A stretch of DNA of 64,000 bases from Mangifera indica. Taxonomy: Eukaryota > Streptophyta > Magnoliopsida > Sapindales > Anacardiaceae. The stretch is from NCBI RefSeq assembly GCF_011075055.1, contig NW_025401101.1:496001-560000 (forward strand), written 5' to 3'. The number at the start of each line of letters is the position of its first letter. Position 1 is the first letter of the stretch. The notes beneath the pieces are model-generated. The model was given only the letters and a program-made list of their open reading frames with translations, did no database searches and had not been told where the DNA came from. This document shows, piece by piece, positions 37,001-47,349 of this stretch. Position numbers and translations under genes: made by a program.

Positions 37001-40000
37001 TCCTAAGAAGTTGAGAAAGCACCTGAAGAAAATTGATTAAAATAATAGACTTTAGCATATCAAATGACTTAGAACATCTAAACTAACCGAATAACTCATT
37101 ACAGTAACCTTGATGCTTTGCCCTCTGGAAAGTAGAAAAGATATAGGAACACCTGTGACACGAGCCATCTCAACATAGTTGAAAATGAACATCAATTTAT
37201 CCAAAAGTCTCTGTGGGAGATAAGCATCCTGCCTCTCAACAAAAAGATTTTTGATTGAACTGAGTATGATTTCTAATTCACTCCTTACATTGAGCTTATT
37301 AAAGTAATGCATAATGCATTTATGGTAAAGACAAATGTTGTATAAAACTGTTGACAGTATAGACCGCCGTAGATCTCACATGTAAAAGGGCTGAAAGAGT
37401 GACAGGAATGTCTTAATAAGAAAAGATCTCTTTCTAAATTTAGTATCATGAATAATTGGTTCTTTTAAAACCCCAAGTAAAGGAAAAATCTCTTCTTTCA
37501 TTTAAAGATTCAAAGAAATTTAAATTAAGAACTTCAATAAATTTTACATAAAGAAAAGGAATCTTGAAATAAATCCACATTATAAACCAACAATTTTGGT
37601 AACTTGAATGAGTGTTTCATGGAAATCTCATGCTCAATCACTTGTCTATGCTGGAAGAAATCTAATATAATCCTTAAGATTCATTGTCAAATAGGAGTTA
37701 TTACTTCCTCCCACACACTTCAACAACATAAAAAATAATAAAACATAGAGCCCATGAAAAACAAATCTTTGGTTATTGATCCATTTTTATACAAAGATTT
37801 TGTGAAAAAGATTTCAAGATAACTATGTTTATGTCAATTCCTAAAATATTGGTGTTAAAATTTTAGTTAAAAATATAAGTTCAAATCTGGAGATGAGATG
37901 GTGGCACTGATGGGTGCTGAGGAGATAATGGCAATGGCAGCATATAAAAAGCTAAGAAGATAATAATAGTGATGACTTCACATAAGATAATGGTGATGCC
38001 ACTAAGTAGGTCATTCCTACTAGAGAAAGAGAAGACTTAATAACAAACAAGGTAGGAAAAAAGATCAATCCAAAGTACACTGGAAGTTAAAAAACAGACC
38101 TTTAAACAATAAACAGCAAGCCGCCTCCTTGTTTCAGCATTCCCATTCTGAAGGTCGGATATTATTGAATGGTGGACATCCTCTTTCTGCATACCATAAA
38201 ATGATGTCAAGCATATCAACAACAAATACAACATACAAGATTAAATGAATATTAAAAAACAGAAGACTAAGAAACAACTAAACAAAGCAAATAAACCTAT
38301 GGTATGGTGACTTTGATGACAAATTCATGATAGAGAAGGACCTAAAGGGATATTAACATAAAGTGAAAACCGTCACAGACCCATCACATAACTATGTACT
38401 TAATGGGGCTTAACCAAGGAAGCACGGAAACGTACTGCACAGTGCGTTCCTGCATTTTTGACACGTTTCAATTTCTGAAACGGCTCAAAACCGATATGAA
38501 ACGTTTCGGGGCTGTTTCGGTTATTTTGCAAAAATACAAAACATGTTTCTTGACATATCCCTAAGAATAGGAAACGTCCCAAAGCAATATGCTTCTTCCT
38601 TATTCCCAATTTCATTCAATTTCCAGTAACCTAGCATCTCTCCATCCCAGGCATACGTCTCGGCTCCTCACCGTCTCTGACTCCAACTCTGGTGCGGCAT
38701 CTCAACTCCTCACTGTCTCCAGCGGCTCAAAGTTCGGGCGAATCTATTACGTTATTCTTCATATTCTTCTGCAATCTTCATATTTCTCTTCAATATTCAA
38801 TTTGGCAATTAAACTATAGAGATATAAATTAGTCTTTGGTAAAAAGACTTTCTTAGATAGTTATTAAAGGAACATGTGAAGCATTTTCTTGTCAGAATTT
38901 TGAAGATCAGAAGGATAGAAGAACATGAGAAAAACCTAGAGAGAAGTTTGAAATATGCAGAGGGAAAAAAGTAAGAGACTGAACAGTAAAATATTCATTC
39001 AGAAATTAATATTGTCTGGTTTAGATTTTAATTATATTAGTATTGGATTGTAAATACTTCCAGGAAGAGTTGGAAAAATGTCCAATTGTTGTGTTTTTTT
39101 TTTAGATACAAAGTTATAAAACTTTTTTATTTATAAATAATCCCAATATTTTTAATATTTATACGTTTCTCCACGTTTCCGTTTCCTATATTTTTGAAAA
39201 AATACGTTTCGATGTTTCCGTTTCGAAGTTTCCGCGTTTTGACGTTTCCGTTTCCATGCTATTTAGGGCTTAACAATTTAGATTCATATGTTTCTTCCCA
39301 TAACGACCATGCCTTCACAGCAACAATCTCACATATATAACACTAACACAGAATATCTAGCTGAGAACAAGGACTAGAAAGGCTAAAACAAAAATTTTAA
39401 AAAAAAGGGAAAAGACCAACAGGCAGGCTGTGTTCATAAGGTAGAAAACAAACAAATGTCTATGGGGCAGAAGTGAATGCAGATTATGGAGAAAAGAAAA
39501 AACACAATCATTGGAGCCAATGGATGCATCAATGTGTTTCACTTTGTTTATTGTTTACACAAATATTTTGCAATGTCAAAAAGGAATCCTGAAGCATACC
39601 TGCTCAGAGAGAAAGTGAGCTGAAACAGAATTCAGAGAGTAAGAACTCAGTTTATAATCTCGTTGCACTACCTACAGCGATAAAGCAAAGCAGAATGTAT
39701 TGTCTGTCACTTGGATAGATCCATTTATATCTCACTGAAAAAGTACAGGATCATTTAAGCAAACACAATCTTAAAAAACCTGAAGCAAATCAAATTGAAC
39801 TCTCCCTTCTACAGTAACTTCTTTACTTTCCCTTGTTCCTAATTGTCTGTAATACCAAAAAGCATTGATAAGCCAAACGAATTAATGAACAAATCAACAG
39901 GACAGTTCATTCATATAATAATCATGAGATAAATATGCCTATTAAACATTGTACATCCTATCTGAAGAATAGCATTTGGACCAATCACATTGAGGAAAAC

Positions 40001-43000
40001 ATCGCTCCATTATGAATTCAACTTACAGCAAGCAAACAGAAGTACAAACAATTAATTTTTAGAAAGCTTATGATAATGCTGATCAAAGCATATTGGACCT
40101 CATTCTAGAAGTCAAAATGGTTCACAGTGGAGGAAATGTAGCCATGTTCATCCAAATTTGATGAATATTTGCGCTATATAATGGGAAATTCGTGGATAGT
40201 CAGTATCCTAGCTCCCTATGAACTTCAGCAACAAGAGAGTTTCATGGCAACTCTTTCCTCTTCAAACTTAAACTGTGAGGGCCTACTTCGTTACTTGTGT
40301 AGATTTTGGTCCAGTTTTGCTCTAGCATAGTTAGGTAACATTGTTTTTGCTAGTTTCTAGTTCTGAAGTATTTTCTTTTTCCCAGACAGAGTGCTCACCT
40401 TTCGAAAATCCTACATTTTACTACTACAAGTATTTTGTTCATAATAAGAATAAAAATAATGTGTTATGATTACGAACCGTGAAGAAAAAGTTGTATCTTT
40501 AACACGGACTCTGCTGTTCCTGATGCGGCCCAGCATAGGAAACTCAACTATTCCCAAAGTTTGAGCTCTCTATTAGAACAGAAAGTGCATTAAGTTGGAT
40601 CACTTGGAAATATATCCACAAGCAAGAAAACTACTCATAACCAATATAGATATGGAAAGAGAGAAGAAAATAGTAAATATAAGATTTTACAAGCAAAACA
40701 GGAAAAGTTTTACAGCGATATTAATGGATTCAAAAGAGGAGGGAGGGGGGCGGGGTTGGAATACTTCAGTTACCTCAATAAGATATGGCAAATCAAACTT
40801 GCAAATATTATAACCAATTATAACATCAGGGTCCACTTCACGGATAAAATCCTGCAAGTAAAACCTTCTCATTAAACCATGAAACACCTATAGAAATGTG
40901 ATGCTATTCCTATATGACAGTGAATTATATTCTTCATGCATTGGAAACAGATAGTTCAAAGAAGACTTAAAATATATGATAGCTATTCCAGCCTCCTGAA
41001 ATCCCTATCTACAGAGTTCTTATGGCAATATTTTGGGTGGTTTAAAAGAGAGAGACATTTAAGACTTTTAAAGATAAAAGATAGGAAATCATCCACTATT
41101 TATGGAATAGAGTACCCATTAATCATACCTTTAGGTTTAAGCATCAAACGGGTTTTCATGAATTTTTTTCCCTTTTATATTCATTTTAGTAGGCATGGAT
41201 TCCTAAGATATTCTAGTATATGTTAATATAGGTCTAGTTTTCTAGAATAAGGTGTTTAAAGGTATCTGTTTGGATGTCTGTAGGTGTTCTTAGCATGAAT
41301 CCTTTAGATTTCCTCACTGAAGGACCGCTAATAGTTGCTGGTCAGAAAAAGAAGAAGAAGAAGAAGAGGAAGACTGAGAAAAAGATGATATTGAGTAGAA
41401 TCTAATGCTCCATTATTTCAATTTCTTCAAATTTTTAGCTTTATAAAAGGACTCCATCTAAATTCATATTAAGGATTGCAATTAATAAAAAAGAAGAAGA
41501 AATGCAATTCAATGATTCAAAAATTCCCTCCTGTGTACTTACAATCTAAAAAATCCATGGATATAATATTAAGGATTTTTTTTTGATTATATATTTTTAA
41601 ATTTAGATAATAAGATTCATGTAGAAAAATTCTTTAAAGACAATACCCTCCAAGAAAGTAAAACTTCTCTTTCAGAATCAAAAGACATCACATCTACACC
41701 AACAATTGGAGAGCATGACTTAAGGGTCATGACATTACGGATAAATGGCTGATTTTCTCCTTGCAAGGTAACTAGATTAGCCACCTAGAAACAAATAATT
41801 TTTTATCAGAAATACTGGGAAAAAAACTATCATAAAAAAGTTAGATGATACTCTATGAATCAAATTGGTGTCCATAAATTAAATAGAGAACCTGGATAAC
41901 AGGGTCATGGGAAGGCTCGGGAAAATGACCTTTACGACCAGCACATTCAATGTCAAAACTCAATATACGGAAAGGAGCCATTTTTAAGTATTCACCTTCA
42001 GGGCGATGGCTAATTAATTCTGAATATCTAAGAACAGTTAAGGAAAAAACTACCACGACATGAAATATAAACAAGTAAATATATATATATATAGAGAGAG
42101 ACAACACAAATGCGTGCATATAATGAATCTCAGATATAGATTTCACCATGCACAAAGATACAGGCAATCAAACTCCAGTTGGCAATAGGAGAAAATCTTT
42201 GCTGACTTCTTATATTTTCCAGCAGGCACTTCAATCCAATTGCCACCAACAATGTTGCAATCAACCATGAAACGAAGGGCAAATAGAACATTGCTTTCAT
42301 ATGTCATGAAGCTCTTCATACCGAAGCCATCAATTTGTATGCCTCTATCAAGAATTCCTACATATTTTCAACAATTCACTGTATTTAAAAATAATAATAA
42401 GAAAAGATTCGTGAACCAGGAGTTAAAACAAGCACACATGTAAGGTGCAAGGATCAGTTATGTCTGTGTGTGCATCAATTCTTATATGGATGTCTACATG
42501 TAACTCAATGTCAAGACATTTAAAAGGCCTGAGATTTCAATGAGGGAATAAGCCAGAATGAATTCAGTGGTAACAGAAATTATATGGCCAACCACAATGA
42601 AAGAATAATACAAAAAGAAATAAAAGAACTTCAATACTCTACCACGACAACTCGCAACCATGGTAGGCAGAGCAACCACAATCTTGAGAAAAGGTTGGGA
42701 CTGCTGTTGTTGGTAATACATAATACTTCTTTTTTGCACCATTTCAATGCGTCGAACAAACTGGGGTGCCTTATTGTTCTTGTTGGCATCCCTCATCCTC
42801 TCCTGATGGACAACGAAACAAGAATAATTACATTAACCCAACAATAAATCAAAATATTAATGTGGTTAAACCATATACCTCAAGGGTCTTGTGGAAACGG
42901 GAGATATCATCTGGGCCCATTCCTAGAGGGCAGCTAATGTAGAAATATGGCTCAAATCCATGAACATTGCAGCAAACACTATGTCCTAACAAATACAAAT

Positions 43001-45296
43001 AGTATAATGATTAGTTTCTGATAGAGACCCCAATAGAAATATTATATTAAATAAATAATACTGACAATAAATAAGAGATGTCAGCTCCTCCCCTAATGCC
43101 ATAACCTCTCTATCAACCAATGGTTGCCCAAATACCAAATAATAAATATTTTCCTCCTCTACCTCAATGTCAATCACTCATTTATAATTCCAATATTTTA
43201 AAGTTCAAATCAAATATTTATCCTTATTAAATCTAATATTCAACCTAATCAAATCAAATATCCTATCATAAATATCTTATAATTAAATCAAATATACTAT
43301 CCTAATTTAAATATATATCATTAATTTTATTATTATTATTATTTATTTGATCTTAACATTACCCGTCCATTTGAAAACCACCTTATCCTCAAAGTGGGGA
43401 TTATTTTGAGATTATTTTTCTAACATTTCTACCTACCCAACTTGAAAAAACCCCTCCTATTTTGCCATTGGTCAGAAACATCAACTCCATGTTGTTTACC
43501 ATTGCCAAAAACACTACTTTGATATATGTTAACATTACCCGTCTTAATTATGATCATATATGTTTCAAATCCCAACCTTAGAATCTCTTTCTCGCCAAAT
43601 TCAATATCATCCACCACAAGAACTCCTAGTCCAGCATTAATCTTGTTGTCTTCGTTGTCAATCACAGGATTTTTTATGACTTCCTCCTCCGATAGCAGCA
43701 ATGGTGGTTGAACAAATTCTTTTATGACTTCCTCACCTTCCTCCTTAGACAGTGGCAATGGTGATTAAACTTCAATCTTATTGTCTTCCTCAATTTCCTT
43801 GTCAGAATCTTCCATTTCAACCAAATGGGTTTCTCTTTCTTGCTTCTCATCAAATACAATTATGATGTCATCTTCATCCAATTCGTCCTCTTTCACCATA
43901 AGAACCACCCATGATTTACATTCACAGTTGTAATTAGGTTTTTCTATTCTTTCACAATAAAGACAAATTTCATTCACCCACATTGTTTGGATCTCCAATT
44001 GCATCAATTGTCAGATAAACCTCCATCTTCCATTTTCATCTTGCATCATATCAACTATCCCCATTCTCATAATCATACTGCTCTAATACCACTTTGATAG
44101 AAACCCCAATAGATAAATTATACTAAATAAATAATATTGACAAATAAGAGGTGTCAGCTCTCCATAACCTCCCAATTAGCCAATGGTTGCCTAAATACCC
44201 AAATAACAAATATTTTTCTCCCCTACCTCAATGTCAATCACTCATATTTATAATTCCAATATTTTAAAGTTCAAATCCAAATATTATCTTAATCAAATCA
44301 AATATTTATCCTAATTAAATCTAATATTCAACCTAATCAAATCAAATATCCTATCATAAATATCCAATTAAATCCAATATTCAAATTAATCAAACCAAGT
44401 ATCCTATAATTAAATCAAATATACTATCTTAATTTAAATATTTATATCATTAATTTTTTTATTATTATTATTATTTCATACAAACCAAAGTTTAACAAAT
44501 AACTCACATCAATATGATAAAACAAATAGGATTAAAATTTTATAACAAACCTCCCCTTATGTCAATATCATCCATTAAAAGTTCAATCACAAAACTATTT
44601 AGTGTTCACTGCTGAAAATTAATGGTGAGGAATTTTTAAACAACCCAAGACTAAATGAATCCTTTCCTTCCGCAGAAAACCACCACATTACTATTCAGTA
44701 CAATAAACATAATTTCTAAACAATTTTCCAGCAACATTAAAGCATAAACCATCTAAACCGCACTACAATTCTACTAAATAAAAATCACTCAAATCGAAAT
44801 AGAAATTTCAATAACTAACCTTCCCTTGTTACTCCAAATATCCGTATAATAGCCGCAGGCCCAGATGAATGGGGCAACAATTCTTTATGACTTTCACCAA
44901 TCACATAATCAATATCCAATTGCTGAAAAACTAAACATAAGAAAAACAATTTTAATATTCCAGAAACCCTAACAATCAGTACCAAATAAAGAAACATCAA
45001 ACTGACAGTGACTCACTAATGTTTTGTGACTGTGACACATAGAAAGGGGAAAGTGGTGGGCGGGCCCATTTGGAAAGCCGAGAAGCAAAGGCCTGGCGCT
45101 GCTTGATATCGCGGAGGATGAGAGATTCCTCATCCTCCGGCAGGAGGGTTTCGTCGAGAAAAACGTCCTCGTCGACAAATTCTTCATCTACGTTTGACGT
45201 TGCCGGCGTTACGGTTTGCTGTTTGGAAGACGGCGGTTGGTGTGGCGCCGGGGTCGACGGCGGCCGCTTACGGCGGTTGTTGTTGTTGCCGTTCAT
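31084..45296 (-). CDS. POLD1: DNA polymerase delta catalytic subunit (p125/POLD1)
   Basis: Family-B replicative polymerase, the lagging-strand enzyme with 3'-5' proofreading, acting in the nucleus with PCNA. Thirty exons join in frame to 1093 aa, the usual plant length. Exonuclease motifs: F-D-I-E (D310, E312), Y-N-x3-F-D (D396) and Y-C-L-K-D (D509). Polymerase motifs: [10 protein letters not shown] (598-606); [10 protein letters not shown] (690-698); C, Y-G-D-T-D-S (749-754). C-terminal CysA (C1005, C1008, C1018, C1021) and CysB (C1050, C1053, C1063, C1068, the Fe-S cluster site) are complete. No stop or frameshift was seen. The start is the M-N-G at 45296, matching homologues; the frame is also open 66 codons upstream to an ATG at 45494, but that stretch holds the E2F site and is probably promoter/5' UTR. 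Essential in Arabidopsis (EMB2780). Confidence 0.97.
38406..39274. mobile_element. Non-autonomous DNA transposon (MULE/hAT-like) in POLD1 intron 11
   Basis: The 9-bp direct repeat GGGCTTAAC flanks the element (38406-38414 and 39266-39274), leaving an 851-bp element at 38415-39265. Its ends are imperfect inverted repeats: AGCACGGAAACG at the left and, reverse-complemented, AGCATGGAAACGG at the right. Subterminal GAAACG/CGTTTC motifs are repeated many times near both ends. A 9-bp duplication points to Mutator-like elements; hAT elements make 8 bp and carry similar subterminal repeats. No transposase is encoded. The middle (about 38590-38760) is more GC-rich and looks like a captured gene fragment. 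Confidence 0.7.
43019..44476 (-). mobile_element. Small non-autonomous LTR retrotransposon in POLD1 intron 2
   Basis: Two related LTRs of about 340-380 bp (43019-43358 and 44095-44476) flank a 0.74-kb interior. The minus strand carries a tRNA-Met-type primer-binding site (TGGTATTAGAGC, 44091-44080) just inside the upstream LTR, and a GGACGGGTAATG tract just before the downstream LTR, as in Ty3 elements. The interior has no pol. A minus-strand frame at 44007-43765 resembles the zinc-knuckle and following region of a Ty3 gag (C-L-Y-C...C-E-C-K, then L-M-V-K-E-D-E). It lies in the sense orientation relative to POLD1. A 5-bp duplication is weak (GTTTC against ATTTC), and the outer end of the 44095 LTR seems to have lost about 14 bases. 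Confidence 0.75.
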
Positions 45297-45369
45297 AGAT
45301 GGTTCAGTTAGGACCGAGGTCGAGAGTGTTTTGGTTTTTTGGAGGGATTTGGTGTAGTTAGAAGTGAAA

Positions 45370-45377
45370 TTCCCGCC
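45370..45377 (-). promoter_or_regulatory. E2F-type binding site upstream of POLD1
   Basis: TTCCCGCC on the plus strand (GGCGGGAA on the gene strand), about 75 bp upstream of the ATG. It fits the E2F consensus TTTSSCGC closely. E2F sites are known in promoters of plant S-phase replication genes, so this is a plausible cell-cycle control element. The transcription start is unknown, and it could lie within the 5' UTR. Confidence 0.65.
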
Positions 45378-45404
45378 AGTTAGGTTTTTATAGGCAGGTT
45401 TTGT

Positions 45405-45410
45405 CACGTG
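45405..45410. promoter_or_regulatory. G-box (CACGTG) upstream of POLD1
   Basis: A perfect palindromic CACGTG about 110 bp upstream of the POLD1 ATG. Such sites bind bZIP and bHLH factors. The sequence is short, so chance occurrence is possible; its position 28 bp from the E2F-like site makes it worth noting. Confidence 0.4.
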
Positions 45411-45914
45411 AAATGCGCCTGACTTGAATTTAATATAAATGGGAAATATCTTTTTATCTTTCTTATTATTATTAACAAATTTGTCAGAAATCAAATTGTG
45501 TTTTTGGATCTAAGGTGTGTAAAATTCTTCAACACAAATTTTTTTTTATTGATTTTTGGCTAATATCTAATAATAGGCCTGATTATTGTGTCATTATGTG
45601 AATTTGGGTGTAGTTGATTCGAAATATAGGTGTGAAACTCTATGTTGAACTTGCACCCATTTAAGCAACCCAAAAAAAAAAAAAAACTTGCACCCATAGA
45701 TTCAATGGAACTTCAAAGTTTCAATTAGAACAGGGAGGGAAGAAGAAAAATTTTGGCCCAAAGGGGGATGTTGGCCAAATCACAAGATTTAGGCCAAATT
45801 TGGCTAAATAGACAAAATATATCCGAAAATATAAATAATCGCATATTTTGGGCAATATGATAAAGATCACATGTACTACTATCTATGATAGATGAACGAT
45901 TGTGTGTCATCTTC
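45411..45914. other. Intergenic, distal POLD1 promoter; no gene seen
   Basis: AT-rich sequence with two A/T homopolymer runs (near 45540 and 45672). It lies between the POLD1 proximal promoter and the Ty3-like LTR start at 45915. No coding frame or RNA gene was recognised. Confidence 0.5.
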
Positions 45915-46620
45915 TGTAACACCCACAAATACGTTTTAAAGGTATAGTAGTCATTTTGTATAAGTATGATTGAAGTATGAATGAATTTAAAGTGAATTTC
46001 ATGTTTGAGTATAATTTTTGGGTGACACATGACCATTCATGGAGAGATAAAATCTTTGTGATATGAAAGTTTATATTATGACATGGTTATTTTGATTTAC
46101 TATCATTGGACCCTTAAATATTTTAATGATGTTAAAAACACAAGTTTGAATGTTTAACATTGTCTAAGGAATGTGTGAAAAATATTATCAAATAGACACA
46201 AATTCAAATATGCAAAAACAGAACATACATGCTCATGTTCCATGCCTACATGCCCGTGTGTCATGCCAAACACAAGGAAAAAATGACCTTGTAGCCTCTA
46301 CGTGTAATTTTGGGCAAAGTCAACAAGACATATGCTCGTGTAGCTTCTAACACACATTTGTGTATATGCAAAAATTTAGTCATTCACTTGTCGTTCCTTT
46401 CCCGTTTGATTTCCCATTCAAGCTTTTGGAATTTTGGGAGAAAATCATATATGAAGGTAGAACCACTGTGCTTCATCATGGAATGACTATGCATACCCAT
46501 GTGTGTTTTGATCAAGATTTGACCAAGCGTAAAAATAAAGGATATTTAAATGACACACGCTTGTGTATCTCAGGCACATGCCCATGTGTTGTGTAGATTC
46601 ATGAAGAAATTGTTGCTTTC
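45915..46620 (+). mobile_element. Ty3-like LTR start (partial or solo LTR)
   Basis: TGTAACACCCACAAATACG at 45915 is a typical start of a plant Ty3/gypsy LTR. A segment 126 bases in (GAGATAAAATCTTTG...GAAAGTTTAT) recurs at the right edge of the window about 100 bases after a TGTAACCCC start. The region 46225-46600 is rich in short palindromes of the ACATGCCCATGTGT type, common in some Ty3 LTRs. The right end is not identifiable because Sirevirus-like LTR sequence follows. Confidence 0.45.
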
Positions 46621-47252
46621 GAAGCTCAACAGATATATTATCCCAACCAATGATTATACAAGTCATTTCAACCATTTAAGACTATAAATTGAAGACTCTT
46701 TGATGTGGAATAGGTTAGAGATTATTAATGTAAAATCTTATACTATTTTCTTCTCCAAATTTCTTTCCAAAAGCTTATAACTCACTCATTTGAGAGAAAC
46801 ACTTGCACTTATTCTTTGTATCAGCCTTATAGAGGCAATTTACAATCACTTTTTCTATATTCAAACTTTTGCACAAAATCGCAGATAAAACTATTGTGGC
46901 GGTGCAATCCCTGAAAACTAATGTACATGGGCAAAATCCTAAAAAGCTATTGTAAAGAGACATTATATTTTTTAGTGAAACTTCAAGTAGGTTACTTGAA
47001 GAAATGGATATACAAGACTTGGAAAAGAGAGTTTCAAACCACTATAAACTCTTGAGCATTTATATCCCTCTCCCTTTACTTTATGTTTTACATATGTGTT
47101 GTATGTTTTAATAAGTTCTTGAATATAGTTTGTGCTTAATTGTTTGGATATATTGTTGTTTGTGAGATTATGGTTGATTAGAAATTTGTTTGAAAGAATT
47201 TGTCTGGTTTAAAGTTTTTAAATAATCTTATTCACCGCCATTAGGATTATTA

Positions 47253-47263
47253 GCCATCAGAGC
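47253..47263 (+). other. Degenerate tRNA-Met primer-binding site
   Basis: GCCATCAGAGC followed by TTAG resembles TGGTATCAGAGCTTAG, the initiator tRNA-Met site used by Sireviruses, and lies about 100 bases upstream of the gag similarity. Confidence 0.5.
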
Positions 47264-47349
47264 TTAGACTCTAGGTTGTAAAATCTAAAATTTTTTAAAG
47301 TTTAAAATCGAATTTAGAATGATTAGTACATTACCCCTATTTTTAGTAA

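Larger units (their letters stand above)
31084..45296 (-). other. POLD1: Exon map of POLD1 (transcription order)
   Basis: Exons 1-10: 45296-45017, 44930-44820, 42985-42879, 42802-42643, 42357-42162, 42027-41892, 41784-41647, 40851-40774, 40569-40478, 39846-39780. Exons 11-20: 39671-39600, 38186-38100, 37228-37109, 37022-36924, 36015-35908, 35805-35710, 35588-35523, 35382-35326, 35201-35114, 35013-34934. Exons 21-30: 34154-34041, 33087-32973, 32895-32723, 32629-32558, 32364-32290, 32189-32100, 32029-31869, 31662-31595, 31493-31406, 31171-31084. They sum to 3282 bases, that is 1093 codons plus stop. Motif A is in exon 15, motif B in exons 18-19 and motif C in exon 21. The longest introns, 2 (1.9 kb before rounding to the element) and 11 (1.4 kb), each hold a transposon; introns 7, 12, 14, 20 and 21 (0.8-0.95 kb) showed nothing recognisable. 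Ends are from splice consensus and phase, not transcripts. Confidence 0.88.

Noticed and set aside
38589..38819. A 76-codon frame inside the intron 11 transposon considered as a gene
   Set aside because: No domain, and its end runs into AT-rich transposon sequence. It is kept only as a possible captured fragment in the transposon entry.
41340..41400. A GAA-rich tract in POLD1 intron 7 considered as an exonic enhancer or coding acidic/lysine stretch
   Set aside because: It is an interrupted GAA/AAG microsatellite, intronic, with exons 7 and 8 joining in phase without it.
42070..42110. An (AT)n(GA)n tract in the intron between POLD1 exons 5 and 6
   Set aside because: Simple sequence repeat; no structural or regulatory evidence beyond that.
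43429..44007. Two minus-strand frames in POLD1 intron 2 considered as alternative POLD1 exons or a nested gene
   Set aside because: They lie between two LTRs next to a primer-binding site and resemble a retroelement gag remnant; POLD1 joins in frame without them.
45070..45357. A 95-codon plus-strand frame opposite POLD1 exon 1
   Set aside because: It is antisense to the GC-rich first exon of POLD1, serine/arginine/glycine-rich, and explained by codon complementarity.
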